Assembly (NCBI GenBank): GCA_963834445.1 | Contig: CAWIBU010000009.1 | Coordinates: 186,001-250,000, forward strand | Origin: PALSA-350 sp963834445 | GTDB lineage: Bacteria > Acidobacteriota > Terriglobia > Terriglobales > Acidobacteriaceae | Direction of reading: 5' to 3' | Length of the DNA stretch: 64,000 nucleotides | In this document: positions 9,764-18,275 of the stretch, piece after piece | How positions within the stretch are numbered: the first letter of the stretch is position 1 | Layout: each line of letters begins with the position of its first letter | Notes under the pieces: model-generated | Database searches by the model: none | What the model was told of the DNA's origin: nothing | What the model saw: only the letters and a program-made list of their open reading frames with translations | Made by a program: the position numbers and the translations under genes

Positions 9764-10119
9764 TGGCGCATTTGCTGGATGCGTTGCAGTCCGGGAAGGA
9801 TATCGGCCACTATGGTCGCCTGGTCTTTGCCATGGTGGCGCGGCATTTCATGCCTCACCAGGAGGTGCTTGCCTGGCTCATGCGTGATCCTGATTTTCAC
9901 AAAGAGGACGCCTTGACCATGCTGCGCCAGGTGGAGGGACGCGACTACAACCCGCCCAAACGTGAGCGGCTGCTCGCCTGGCAAGCCGAACAGGAGTTTC
10001 CCATTCTGCCCAATCCTGAGGATCCGGACTGCGGCAATCTTTATCGCAACCTTAAATTCCCAGACGCTGTTTACGAACACATCAGCCATTATCAAGAGCA
10101 GAAAGCAAACGCGGAATAG
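9760..10119 (+). CDS. conserved-looking hypothetical protein, 3' half of a split gene
   Basis: 119 codons from the ATG that overlaps the preceding stop; an in-frame ATG at 9715 gives a 134-residue version and the frame is open still further upstream. The protein is acidic and helical (MMAHLLDALQSGKDIGHYGR near the start, then a motif RDYNPPKRERLLAWQ and DPDCGNLYRNLKFP near the end). I do not recognise a named family and no catalytic motif is evident. It converges on the MFS gene with only 4 bp between stops. The mismatch between the good ribosome site at 9596 and the good protein sequence in this frame is the main oddity. Confidence 0.7.
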   Translation: MMAHLLDALQSGKDIGHYGRLVFAMVARHFMPHQEVLAWLMRDPDFHKEDALTMLRQVEGRDYNPPKRERLLAWQAEQEFPILPNPEDPDCGNLYRNLKFPDAVYEHISHYQEQKANAE

Positions 10120-10123
10120 GCCT

Positions 10124-11290
10124 TCATTGAGCCCGGCGCCATACGATCATCGCCATCATCAGCAGGGCGGCGGCGCCAGGCACCATTAGCCCAACGCGCA
10201 GCGATCCGGTTTCGCTCGACACGGTCCCGGTGAGCCATGAGAGCGTGGCCCCGCCCAAGCCGGCGACGCCAAAAACCCATCCTGCGTTGCGCGACTCTCC
10301 AATCTCTTCGAGGAAAAGCGACAGGATGAGTGGAAACAAGGGCGCCAGGGCCAGTCCAGTGAGCGCTGAACCAGCCAGCAGAACGGCTGGGCCGTGGGCT
10401 GCCAGCAACAACCCCAGGCCGCCCATCACCGCGAGCAGTGCACCTCGATAGAGCCGGCGTTCGGTCAGGTACGACAGTATGGCCGGTGTCAGCGCGCGGC
10501 CGAGCAGCAGGGTGGCCCAAAAAAGAGCGACCGCGAGACTGCTGCCGGCAAACTTCCACGACGTAGCACGCGTTGCATAGGTGCTCATCCAGTTGCCGAC
10601 GGAGGCCTCCATGCCCACATAGAGAAAGGCGAGCAGGGCAAAGAAAGTGATGGTCGCCCCTTCGCTGACCCCCGCGGGCGGAGGCACGAAATGGGTCGGC
10701 GCACGCAAATCAATCCGCTGGGCAGAGAGCGGTAACAGAGCAAACGGCGCAGCGACCATCCCCAGCAGCCCAAAGGCCGCGCCGCTGCTGGTGTGGCTGG
10801 GAAATTGGGTCACTACCAGCGGGCAGGCCACGGCCCCGGCGCTCCAGGAGAAGTTCAGGAGGGCTAGTTTAGCGCCCCTGCGGTTTGGGTAGAGTCGGCC
10901 AAATAACATGTTGGTCGAAGTCATGGCGGATCCGAGTCCTAATCCAAGAACGCCAAAGGCCATCACCACCACGGGAAAGGCTCTTTGTTGTAACAGAAAG
11001 ACCGAGAGACCGCCCCCACTGAAAAGAACGTAGCCCAGGGATAACGACTTCCAGAGATTGCGGCGAACAAAGAGAGACCCTGCGGCCGAGGCGGCAAACT
11101 GCACCAGCAACAGCATGCCGGCGTCCTTATCCCGCAGGTGCCATTGCGCCGCAAGCCGGGGCAAAATGCAGCCCAACAGCACCGTGCCCACGCCGGTAAG
11201 TGCGAATCCGGCGTGCAGCAGGGGCTCCAGCGAAAAACGCCGCATCGACGAGCCTGCGCTCTGGTTTACATGGGTGATCGAGGGACGCAT
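10124..11290 (-). CDS. MFS transporter
   Basis: Major facilitator superfamily permease of the inner membrane with about 12 hydrophobic segments; substrate unknown. The loop after the second segment has FVRRNLWKSLSLGYVLFSGG, an A-like motif, and the central loop (about residues 200-225 of the long form) is rich in Pro. Of the possible starts (11362, 11290, 11245), I prefer ATG 11290: GTGGA lies 5-9 bases upstream and it keeps a short cytoplasmic leader; 11362 would give an arginine-rich leader with no ribosome site. The C-terminus MVPGAAALLMMAMIVWRRAQ is a last helix. It resembles the FucP-like sugar or efflux subgroup, but this is inference. It is divergent from tRNA-fMet. Confidence 0.85.
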   Translation of the reverse strand: MRPSITHVNQSAGSSMRRFSLEPLLHAGFALTGVGTVLLGCILPRLAAQWHLRDKDAGMLLLVQFAASAAGSLFVRRNLWKSLSLGYVLFSGGGLSVFLLQQRAFPVVVMAFGVLGLGLGSAMTSTNMLFGRLYPNRRGAKLALLNFSWSAGAVACPLVVTQFPSHTSSGAAFGLLGMVAAPFALLPLSAQRIDLRAPTHFVPPPAGVSEGATITFFALLAFLYVGMEASVGNWMSTYATRATSWKFAGSSLAVALFWATLLLGRALTPAILSYLTERRLYRGALLAVMGGLGLLLAAHGPAVLLAGSALTGLALAPLFPLILSLFLEEIGESRNAGWVFGVAGLGGATLSWLTGTVSSETGSLRVGLMVPGAAALLMMAMIVWRRAQ

Positions 11291-11386
11291 TCGATCCACT
11301 TTACGCGCCTCAGGCGCAATGCACGACGTCGCGCGGGCGCCGCGAGCTCGGTTTGACCCCATGCGCTGCGGTTGTTACTATCGAGA

Positions 11387-11463
<77 letters not shown>

Positions 11464-11769
11464 ATCAGATCAGTGACTTACCGATTGGCTGCCGCGATAG
11501 ATGCACTCCTGCTGACTCCCAATCAGAAAATTAAAGTTCAGCCGCTTGCTTAAGCACCACCTCGTCGCACCGCTCCCGGATGCGCACCGAATGTACGAAC
11601 AACTGCTTGCCTGCAGCCGATGCGTTATCGCCGCTCCAGAAAAATGGCCGCATATGGCGCTTCACTTCAGGTATTTACGGCAAGTCTATGTAGCAAAAGC
11701 ATGCGAAATGATGAAGTCCCGGGCGCGTCTAGCCGAAGAAAAGAACAACTGGTCTTCGAGGAGAGCTAT
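11464..11769. other. 306-bp gap between tRNA and response regulator
   Basis: No gene, hairpin terminator or clear promoter was recognised. In-frame codons upstream of the response regulator continue to about 11620 but lack a ribosome site and family similarity. Confidence 0.5.
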
Positions 11770-12603
11770 ATGGCGGCTACCAAGATCTTGCTCGTAGACG
11801 ATGATGAAACGCTAAACATCATTATGCGCACTCTTCTTCAGCGAGAGGGCTTCGAGGTATCGGTTGCCTGCAGTGTCGCCGACGCTCTCAAGCTCATCAG
11901 TTCAGAACAGTACGATGTTCTTCTGAGTGATCTTCACATGCCAGGTGTCTCCGATGGTCTGACCGTCATCAGTGCAATGCGCTACCTCAATCCCAAAGCG
12001 ATCGCAATCTTACTAACCAGCTTCCCAGAGATGGATGTTGCCGCCAAGGCGATCTTGCGACAAGCCGATGAGATCATGATCAAGCAGTCGGACCCGGCCG
12101 AGATGGTCGAATCGATCAAACGTCGGATAGCCATTGGAACTGTCTATGACCAACCCAAGGTCGAAACTGTGGCGACAATCCTTGAGCGGCAGGTTGAGAG
12201 CTGCATGGAAGACTGGCTTAAGAAAGTTCAGTCGGATGGCCGGCTGTCGATCGTTACCCTGACGGCAGAACAGCGTTATGGCCATCTACCTCAGATGTTC
12301 CGCGATCTCGTCACTCGCCTCCGCGCTGATCTACCTCTTGGTAGCGATGAAAAGCTATCAAAAACAGCTACCGAACACGGGGTGTCGCGACGCCGGCAGG
12401 GCTATTCCGCTGCGATGATGGTCGAAGAGTCACGCATCTTGCAGGTCTGCATTTTCCATACGCTTGAAAATAGCTTGGCCACTATCGACTTTAGCGTGTT
12501 GCTATCTCAAGTGATGACAATCGCGGACGAAGTGGACTCACAGCTTAGGCAGGCAATGGAAAGCTATGTCGAGGAGTCAATTACCGATTTGCTGCCGGCG
12601 TAA
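11770..12603 (+). CDS. response regulator with RsbRD-like C-terminal domain
   Basis: 277-residue two-component output protein. Start ATG 11770, six bases after GAGGAG, gives the canonical REC opening MAATKILLVDDDE. REC domain about 4-125: acidic cluster Asp10-Asp12, phospho-acceptor Asp54 in LLSDLHMPG, and the TSF segment near 88 with the conserved Thr/Ser. The usual Lys near 110 is present in MIKQSD. Residues about 140-277 form an all-helical domain with the signature HGVSRRRQGYSAAMMVEES, like the N-terminal domain of RsbRD co-antagonists and of some sensor kinases, where it is used for sensing or protein interaction; here it takes the place of a DNA-binding output. This suggests output by protein-protein contact. 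The gene converges on a large histidine kinase. Confidence 0.85.
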   Translation: MAATKILLVDDDETLNIIMRTLLQREGFEVSVACSVADALKLISSEQYDVLLSDLHMPGVSDGLTVISAMRYLNPKAIAILLTSFPEMDVAAKAILRQADEIMIKQSDPAEMVESIKRRIAIGTVYDQPKVETVATILERQVESCMEDWLKKVQSDGRLSIVTLTAEQRYGHLPQMFRDLVTRLRADLPLGSDEKLSKTATEHGVSRRRQGYSAAMMVEESRILQVCIFHTLENSLATIDFSVLLSQVMTIADEVDSQLRQAMESYVEESITDLLPA

Positions 12604-12741
12604 TACGGCATTGCGCATAAGGTAGCCGCGATTTTGCCATCCTGGCGGCACTTATCTTCTGCGTAGCGATGTCGCAGCGAGGCTGGGCCTCGCGCCCGCT
12701 TTCTTAGGCCAGCATACTTTGGTTGTGCTCAACGGCCCCAG

Positions 12742-15700
12742 TCACGTTGCTGCCGTTGCCGTTGATCTCGTCCCGATTTGATCGGTCACTTGCAGAGCGA
12801 AATAGAAAGTGGCCCCACGCTCAGGTTCTGACTCCGCCCAGATCGTTCCCCCGTGTTTTTGAATGATCCTATGCACAGTAGCCAGGCCCACTCCGGTTCC
12901 CTCAAACTCCGAGGCGCTGTGGAAGCGTTGGAATACGCCGAACAATTTCTCGGCATACCTCAAATCGAAGCCCGCCCCGTTATCTCGCACGAAAATGATT
13001 GCTGGTTTACCCGCTCGCTGAATGCTGCCGACTTCGATCACCGGCTTGGCCCGGCCACGGGAGTACTTCATCGCATTGCCTAAGAGATTTTGAAAAACCT
13101 GGGCCATCAGGATTGGGTCGCACTCCAGCGCGGGCAGCTTCGCGACCCGCCACTCCACATCGCGCCCTTCGCACTCCGGACGCAGCATCGAAACCACCTC
13201 CTCGACCATGGGATTTAATTCCGTGACGCGCAGTTTCAGGGATTGCTGACCGAGCTTTGCCAGACTCAGCAAACCTTCCACCAGCAGCCCCATGCGGCGG
13301 ACTGCGTCTTCGATGAGCTGCAGATACTCTCGTGCTTCGAGAGCCATCACCGGACCATAGTTATTCACCAGGATCGCGGAAAAGCCGGCAATGTGACGGA
13401 GAGGTGTCCGCAGATCATGGGAAACGGAGTAGGAAAAGGCCTCCAATTCATGGTTGGCTGATGCCAGTTGCGCCGTGCGTTTGGCTATCCTCTCCTCCAG
13501 GTCTTCGTTGAGTTTGCGGATCTCCCGCTCATCCGTTTTTCTCCGGGTAATGTCTCGGAACGCCACCACCCCACCGCACACGTTTCCCGCAGCGTCCCTC
13601 ATGGGTCGTCCGGAAAATTCGACAAAGGTGTCCTGCATCTCCGTTTGACGGATGATCAACTCCGCTTGCAGCGATTCCCCGTTGAGCGCGCGTACCAGAG
13701 GCAGTTCCTGCGTAGGACACGGCGTGATCCCGTCGGGCAGATAGCAGGCATAGTGAGACGACCACTTTTCGGGGGGAAGGTTGGCCGCATCACGGCCCAA
13801 CAAAGTGCTGGCCGCGCTGTTCCAAAGTAAGAACTGCCCTTCATGGTCCGCTGCCACCAATCCTTCCCCTGTACTCTCCAGCACCAACTTCAGCATCGAG
13901 GTCTGGGCCTGCAGCGCGGTCTGGGAACTGAGCAATTCCGCCCTGTGCCGAGAAAGTTCCTCCGCCTGCGTTGCCAGTCGCTCCTCCGTCTGTTTGATTT
14001 TGCTGATATCGGTGTTGGTGCCAAACCAGCGGATGACTCGGCCAGCCGAATCTTTCAGGGGCATGACGCGCGTAAGGAATGCATGATACTGCCCGCTCGC
14101 ACCGCGAAGAGGAAATTCCATCTCAAAGGGTTCACCTTCCGCAATGGCACGCGTCCACCTGGCCAGCACCTCAGCAAGGTAGTCGGGATGGTGGACGCGT
14201 TGCCACCCAGAACCCTGCATCTGTGCGAGCGATGTTCCGGTGAATTGATACCAGCGCTGGTTGTACCAATAGATCGTCCCATCGGCCCCCGCTATCCAGG
14301 CGAGCTGGGGTATCCCGTTGGCCACTGCCAGCAGCTGCTCCTCGGTCTCTTTCAAGGCGGCTTCCGTCTGCCTGCGCTCAGTAATGTCCTGAGAAGTACC
14401 CACCAGGCGGATTGGGTTGTTGTCAGAATCGCGCTGCAATTCCCCGCGACGACTGAAAACCCGGACTGTGCCGTCGGGGAGTCCGACGCGAAAATCCAGG
14501 TCGGCTGGCTGCTCTCCCGCCGCACACGCCGTCATCCAGTTCTGCAGCAGACCACGATCCTCGCTAACGACCAGGCTCAGAAGTGACCCCATCGTGGGAA
14601 CAAACGTTTCCGATGAAACCCCATAGAGACGATACAATTCGTCCGACCATACCAACCGGTCCGCCCCATCGTTCAGGTCACAGGCCCAACTTCCGATATG
14701 CGCGATACGTTGCGATTCAGACAGACGGCATTCTTTCTCCCGCAGTGCTGCTTCCGCCTGCTTGCGCTCAGTAATATCGCGGGCAACTTTTGAAGCGCCG
14801 ACAATCGCGCCATCGCCGTCTCGAATCGGCGAAATCGTCACGGATACGTTGATGCTCGTGCCGTCTTTCCTCACCCGTATCGTTTCGAAATGTTCCACGC
14901 TCTCGCCGCGCTTAATGCGGGCCATGATGTCTAACTCCTCACTTTTACGGCCGGGCGGCACTAGCACCAGTATTGATTTGCCGACCATCTCAACCGCCGC
15001 GTAGCCGAACACCTTCTCAGCGCCGCGATTCCACGCGGCAACCGTTCCGTCCAGGGTCTTACTGATAATCGCGTCATCGGAGGATTCCACGATCGCGGCC
15101 AGCCGTTCTCGCATCTCCTCGGTCCGCCTGCGCACAGCGATCTCGGATCGCAGCGCTGCCGTGCGTTGCTCCACGCGCTGCTCCAGATCGACGTTGAAGG
15201 CCTTGACCTGAGCCTGTGCTCTCGCGGCGACGCGGATCTCCCGATTGACGGTGAGCCCGGCGATGGACAGGAAAATGATGGCAAAGATGGTGTCTAGCCC
15301 GATGGCCGAGCTGGTGAAGCGACGTGTGCCCCGGGCGCGTACGGTTCGCTCCTCTACCAACCGTTTCTCCTGGGCCTCCATCTCCTGTACTGTGCTCCGC
15401 ACCGCGTCCATAGCCAGCTTGCCCAGTTTGAGGCGAGCAATGGATGGGGCATCGTCCGATTGCCGCCGGGCCGCCACCAGATCTGCTGCTTCGTCAAGCC
15501 TGATTTTCGCTTGCTCCGCCAGCACGTCTAACCGCCGTAACTGGTCCGGATCCGCGAATAGCGTGCGCAATTTCTGCAGGTCCGACGTGACCGCAAAGCT
15601 ACCCGCGTTGTATGGCTCCAGAAAGGGCTCGTGGCCGGTCAGAGCAAAGCCGCGCGCTCCGGTTTCCACGTCGGTGAGATGGCGCAGTGTGAGTTCCAAG

Positions 15701-16809
15701 GTCGCCGAAACCTCGTGCGAGTGGGCCACCCAATCGACATCCTCAGCCGCCTGCAGCGCTATGCGCCACGAAAGCATGCCCAAAAGACCCGTCAGGAGCA
15801 CAGCTCCGGCGACGCCCGCCTTGACCAGCTTCCGTTGCCGGACTTCCGTTTCCGGTTCCTCCATCGTGTTGAGTAGCCGGTCCAGGTGCCCCTCGCGAAG
15901 CTGAAGGGCTTCTTCCAGCCTTGTCCGCTCGCGGTCGCTGCGATCCACGATGAAGGCTGTCCAGCCGACAAAGGCCCCGATCATGCTTCCGGTCACGATG
16001 GCCAGCACGGTCACCTCGGCCCAGGTGAAGTGCACCCCATTCAGCAAAGGTTTCGAGAGCAACCAACCCAAGATGCAGAGCACCAGCAGTACCAGAGGAA
16101 AGGCTCCACGCAACATCTTTGCTCCCGGACGCTGGCGGATGAGAACCCCGCCCATGGCCCACGGCGCGCGTGAACACAGAAGAGCGGCGGTCAGCATGGC
16201 AAACCCCACCACGGCGGGCCAAGCCAACGTGATGGGGGGCGACCCCGGTCCCAGGATCCAGCCAAGCACTCCAAACAAGGGCGCAAATGCTGCCGCCAAA
16301 CAAATAAACTGGGCCGGCCACTTCTCTCCCCTGGTCCGCCAATCGATCATCAGCAGAGCGAGACTGAGCAACAGGAAGGCTCCTGCGGCGACGGGGGACA
16401 TGACGACGCGGGCGGCGGCAATCGGTGGCCCTGGAGATCGCAACAACAGGAGCCGGTCGATTCCGAGGTCGTGCCCGGACAATTTTTCCGTGAGGGTGAG
16501 CAAGCCGGTCAGGCCAAGCATGGCCGCTGAGGCTCGTGCGATCAGCTTCCGGATCGGCGCCAGGGGCTGCTTGTCTTTTTCCCGAAGCAGAAACAGAGAA
16601 AGGCCGGCCAGTAGGAAGCAGGCAGCGGCGTTGGGCGCCATTGCGGTCCCGTCTCCCCAGCTCACAAGAGCGGGCAGGTTCAACGCCCAACCTACCAGCC
16701 CCGACACCGCAAACACCATGGAAAAGACAGCGGCGCCCACAACGAATGCCTTCAACCGCTTCACCAGCTCGGCATCAGAACGGGAGGTCATACTCTTCAC
16801 CTGCGCCAT
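12742..16809 (-). CDS. membrane CHASE3/multi-PAS sensor histidine kinase, 1355 aa
   Basis: Large membrane-bound sensor kinase. From the N-terminus: about eight hydrophobic helices (to about residue 300), two more helices enclosing a CHASE3-like periplasmic domain (about 365-510; contains DVETGARGFALTGHEPFLEP), a coiled-coil linker, four PAS/PAC units (about 560-680, 690-810, 815-935, 965-1085), the HisKA dimerisation box SVSHDLRTPLRHIAG with the phospho-His near 1125, and an HATPase_c with LLGNAMKYSRG (N box), FVRDNGAGFD (G1) and GTGVGLATV (G2). There is no receiver domain, so it needs a separate response regulator; the convergent gene at 11770 is a natural candidate. I took ATG 16809 (GGGAG upstream) over a TTG at 16845. 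Confidence 0.93.
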   Translation of the reverse strand: MAQVKSMTSRSDAELVKRLKAFVVGAAVFSMVFAVSGLVGWALNLPALVSWGDGTAMAPNAAACFLLAGLSLFLLREKDKQPLAPIRKLIARASAAMLGLTGLLTLTEKLSGHDLGIDRLLLLRSPGPPIAAARVVMSPVAAGAFLLLSLALLMIDWRTRGEKWPAQFICLAAAFAPLFGVLGWILGPGSPPITLAWPAVVGFAMLTAALLCSRAPWAMGGVLIRQRPGAKMLRGAFPLVLLVLCILGWLLSKPLLNGVHFTWAEVTVLAIVTGSMIGAFVGWTAFIVDRSDRERTRLEEALQLREGHLDRLLNTMEEPETEVRQRKLVKAGVAGAVLLTGLLGMLSWRIALQAAEDVDWVAHSHEVSATLELTLRHLTDVETGARGFALTGHEPFLEPYNAGSFAVTSDLQKLRTLFADPDQLRRLDVLAEQAKIRLDEAADLVAARRQSDDAPSIARLKLGKLAMDAVRSTVQEMEAQEKRLVEERTVRARGTRRFTSSAIGLDTIFAIIFLSIAGLTVNREIRVAARAQAQVKAFNVDLEQRVEQRTAALRSEIAVRRRTEEMRERLAAIVESSDDAIISKTLDGTVAAWNRGAEKVFGYAAVEMVGKSILVLVPPGRKSEELDIMARIKRGESVEHFETIRVRKDGTSINVSVTISPIRDGDGAIVGASKVARDITERKQAEAALREKECRLSESQRIAHIGSWACDLNDGADRLVWSDELYRLYGVSSETFVPTMGSLLSLVVSEDRGLLQNWMTACAAGEQPADLDFRVGLPDGTVRVFSRRGELQRDSDNNPIRLVGTSQDITERRQTEAALKETEEQLLAVANGIPQLAWIAGADGTIYWYNQRWYQFTGTSLAQMQGSGWQRVHHPDYLAEVLARWTRAIAEGEPFEMEFPLRGASGQYHAFLTRVMPLKDSAGRVIRWFGTNTDISKIKQTEERLATQAEELSRHRAELLSSQTALQAQTSMLKLVLESTGEGLVAADHEGQFLLWNSAASTLLGRDAANLPPEKWSSHYACYLPDGITPCPTQELPLVRALNGESLQAELIIRQTEMQDTFVEFSGRPMRDAAGNVCGGVVAFRDITRRKTDEREIRKLNEDLEERIAKRTAQLASANHELEAFSYSVSHDLRTPLRHIAGFSAILVNNYGPVMALEAREYLQLIEDAVRRMGLLVEGLLSLAKLGQQSLKLRVTELNPMVEEVVSMLRPECEGRDVEWRVAKLPALECDPILMAQVFQNLLGNAMKYSRGRAKPVIEVGSIQRAGKPAIIFVRDNGAGFDLRYAEKLFGVFQRFHSASEFEGTGVGLATVHRIIQKHGGTIWAESEPERGATFYFALQVTDQIGTRSTATAAT

Positions 16810-17108
16810 GACTCGATTAGGGCTCCCTTTCCCGCGAGCAGACAACCTGGTCCAGTAGCATCCGCCGTCAGGGACCCCGCTTGCGTGGCTGCCCCGCGCA
16901 ACCTGGTGCAGGTGCTGAATCCTGCATCGGCAGCAGGTAGACGGTCCGGTAGATTACCAGTCTCGGGGAAGTTGGAACAGGCGACGAAAACGAATCGTCT
17001 GGCGAAAATTAGGCGAATCGGTCAGTCAGGGAGGCTGAGCTTCGCCGTAGACCAGGGACGCGGCCCGCCATGGCTACGCTACACTCTCTTTGGCCTCAGG
17101 AGAGTGCG

Positions 17109-18140
17109 TTGACGGGGATCATCACTGGTATCGCCTGGCACATGGTAGGTGCGGCATCGGCCGCGTCGTTCTACGCGCCGATCAGCAAAGTCAAGCGATG
17201 GACCTGGGAGTCCACCTGGGCCGTGGCCGGTATTTTCTCCTGGGTGCTGTTGCCCCTTGCGGTCAGCGCCACCTTGTTACCGGATATGCGCGCGTTCTAC
17301 TCATCGCTGGACGCAGCGGTCGTTCTCAAGGCCTTCCTGTTTGGCTGCATGTGGGGAGTCGGCAATGTCAGCTATGGCCTCACCATGCGCTATCTCGGCA
17401 TGTCACTCGGGATCGGGGTTGCGATCGGCGTGACCCTGGTTGTGGGCACGCTGATTCCGCCGCTCGTTCATGGTCAGGCACACGAACTTGTCAGCACGCG
17501 CGGCGGCTTGCTCACCTTGCTGGGCATTACCGTCGCGCTTTGCGGCATTGTGATTGTGTCGGTTGCCGGGCATCGCAAAGAAATCGCATTGGGCTCGGCT
17601 GTGCGCGAATTCGATGTGAAGAAGGGGCTGATGCTCGCAGTCATGTGCGGCATCTTTTCCTCCGGCATGTCGTTTGCCATCGACGCCGCCAGGCCGATTC
17701 AAGCCTCGGCGCTTCTGGTTGGCGTCAAACCACTTTACGCGGCACTGCCGAGTTACGTCATCATCATGGGCGGCGGGGGACTGGTCAATTTCATTTACTG
17801 CTTCAGCCGGCTCTACTTCAAGAAAGAACTCTCGCTCAAGGCAGACCTTGCTCTGCCCGGCGCTACGTTGTTCAAGAACGGATCACTGGCAGCCACCGGC
17901 GGCATCATGTGGTATCTGCAGTTTTTCTTTTATGCCTGGGGCGCCGCCAGCATTCCAGCCAGTTTTGCCTACGTCAATTGGATGCTGCACATGAGCGGTT
18001 ACGTTCTATTCGGCGGAATTGTGGGCCTTGCGCTGGGCGAATGGGCCGGTGTTGGCTCGAAGCCAGTCCGCTTACTTTGGGCCGGCATGCTGGTGATCAT
18101 CGCGGCCGCCAACATCGTCGGCCTCGGCATGGCTTCCTAA
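17109..18140 (+). CDS. rhaT: L-rhamnose/proton symporter RhaT
   Basis: Inner-membrane L-rhamnose-H+ symporter of the RhaT family, about ten hydrophobic segments. The sequence follows E. coli RhaT closely through its conserved blocks: WHMVGAASAASFYAPISKVK, YGLTMRYLGMSLGIGVAIGV, GLMLAVMCGIFSSGMSFAI, MWYLQFFFYAWGAASIPASF and WMLHMSGYVLFGGIVGLALG. I prefer the TTG at 17109 because AGGAG lies exactly six bases upstream (17098-17102) and it gives 343 residues, almost the same as E. coli, with alignment from the first residues; an ATG at 17070 would add 13 residues without homology. The gene converges on a GH116 glycosidase and shares with it a long inverted repeat that likely ends both transcripts. 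No rhamnose catabolic genes are adjacent. Confidence 0.95.
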   Translation: MTGIITGIAWHMVGAASAASFYAPISKVKRWTWESTWAVAGIFSWVLLPLAVSATLLPDMRAFYSSLDAAVVLKAFLFGCMWGVGNVSYGLTMRYLGMSLGIGVAIGVTLVVGTLIPPLVHGQAHELVSTRGGLLTLLGITVALCGIVIVSVAGHRKEIALGSAVREFDVKKGLMLAVMCGIFSSGMSFAIDAARPIQASALLVGVKPLYAALPSYVIIMGGGGLVNFIYCFSRLYFKKELSLKADLALPGATLFKNGSLAATGGIMWYLQFFFYAWGAASIPASFAYVNWMLHMSGYVLFGGIVGLALGEWAGVGSKPVRLLWAGMLVIIAAANIVGLGMAS

Positions 18141-18143
18141 GCA

Positions 18144-18269
18144 GACGACCGCAGATCTCTCCACTGCGGTCGAGATGAAAAAATTGTCGTTGCGCTCAGT
18201 GCAAGCGTTATCCAACAAGATTTGTCATCTCGACCGGAGCGTAGCGTAGTGGAGAGATCTGCGGTCGTC
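18144..18269. repeat. inverted pair of repeat units, likely bidirectional terminator
   Basis: Two copies of the dispersed repeat in opposite orientation form 22-bp perfect arms at 18144-18165 and 18248-18269, flanking about 80 bases. Each arm contains the module for GTGGAGAGATCTGCGG; the right copy also has GTCATCTCGACCG. It occupies the 135-bp gap between the stops of rhaT (18140) and the GH116 gene (18276). Confidence 0.85.
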
Positions 18270-18275
18270 TCCCCC

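Noticed and set aside
15743..16690. Minus-strand frame within the histidine kinase N-terminus
   Set aside because: Shifted-frame shadow of the membrane segments of the kinase; Arg- and Gly-rich without structure.
17090..18178. Second plus-frame of 362 codons over rhaT
   Set aside because: Its product is Arg/His-rich with no hydrophobic pattern, whereas the frame chosen is a clear RhaT.
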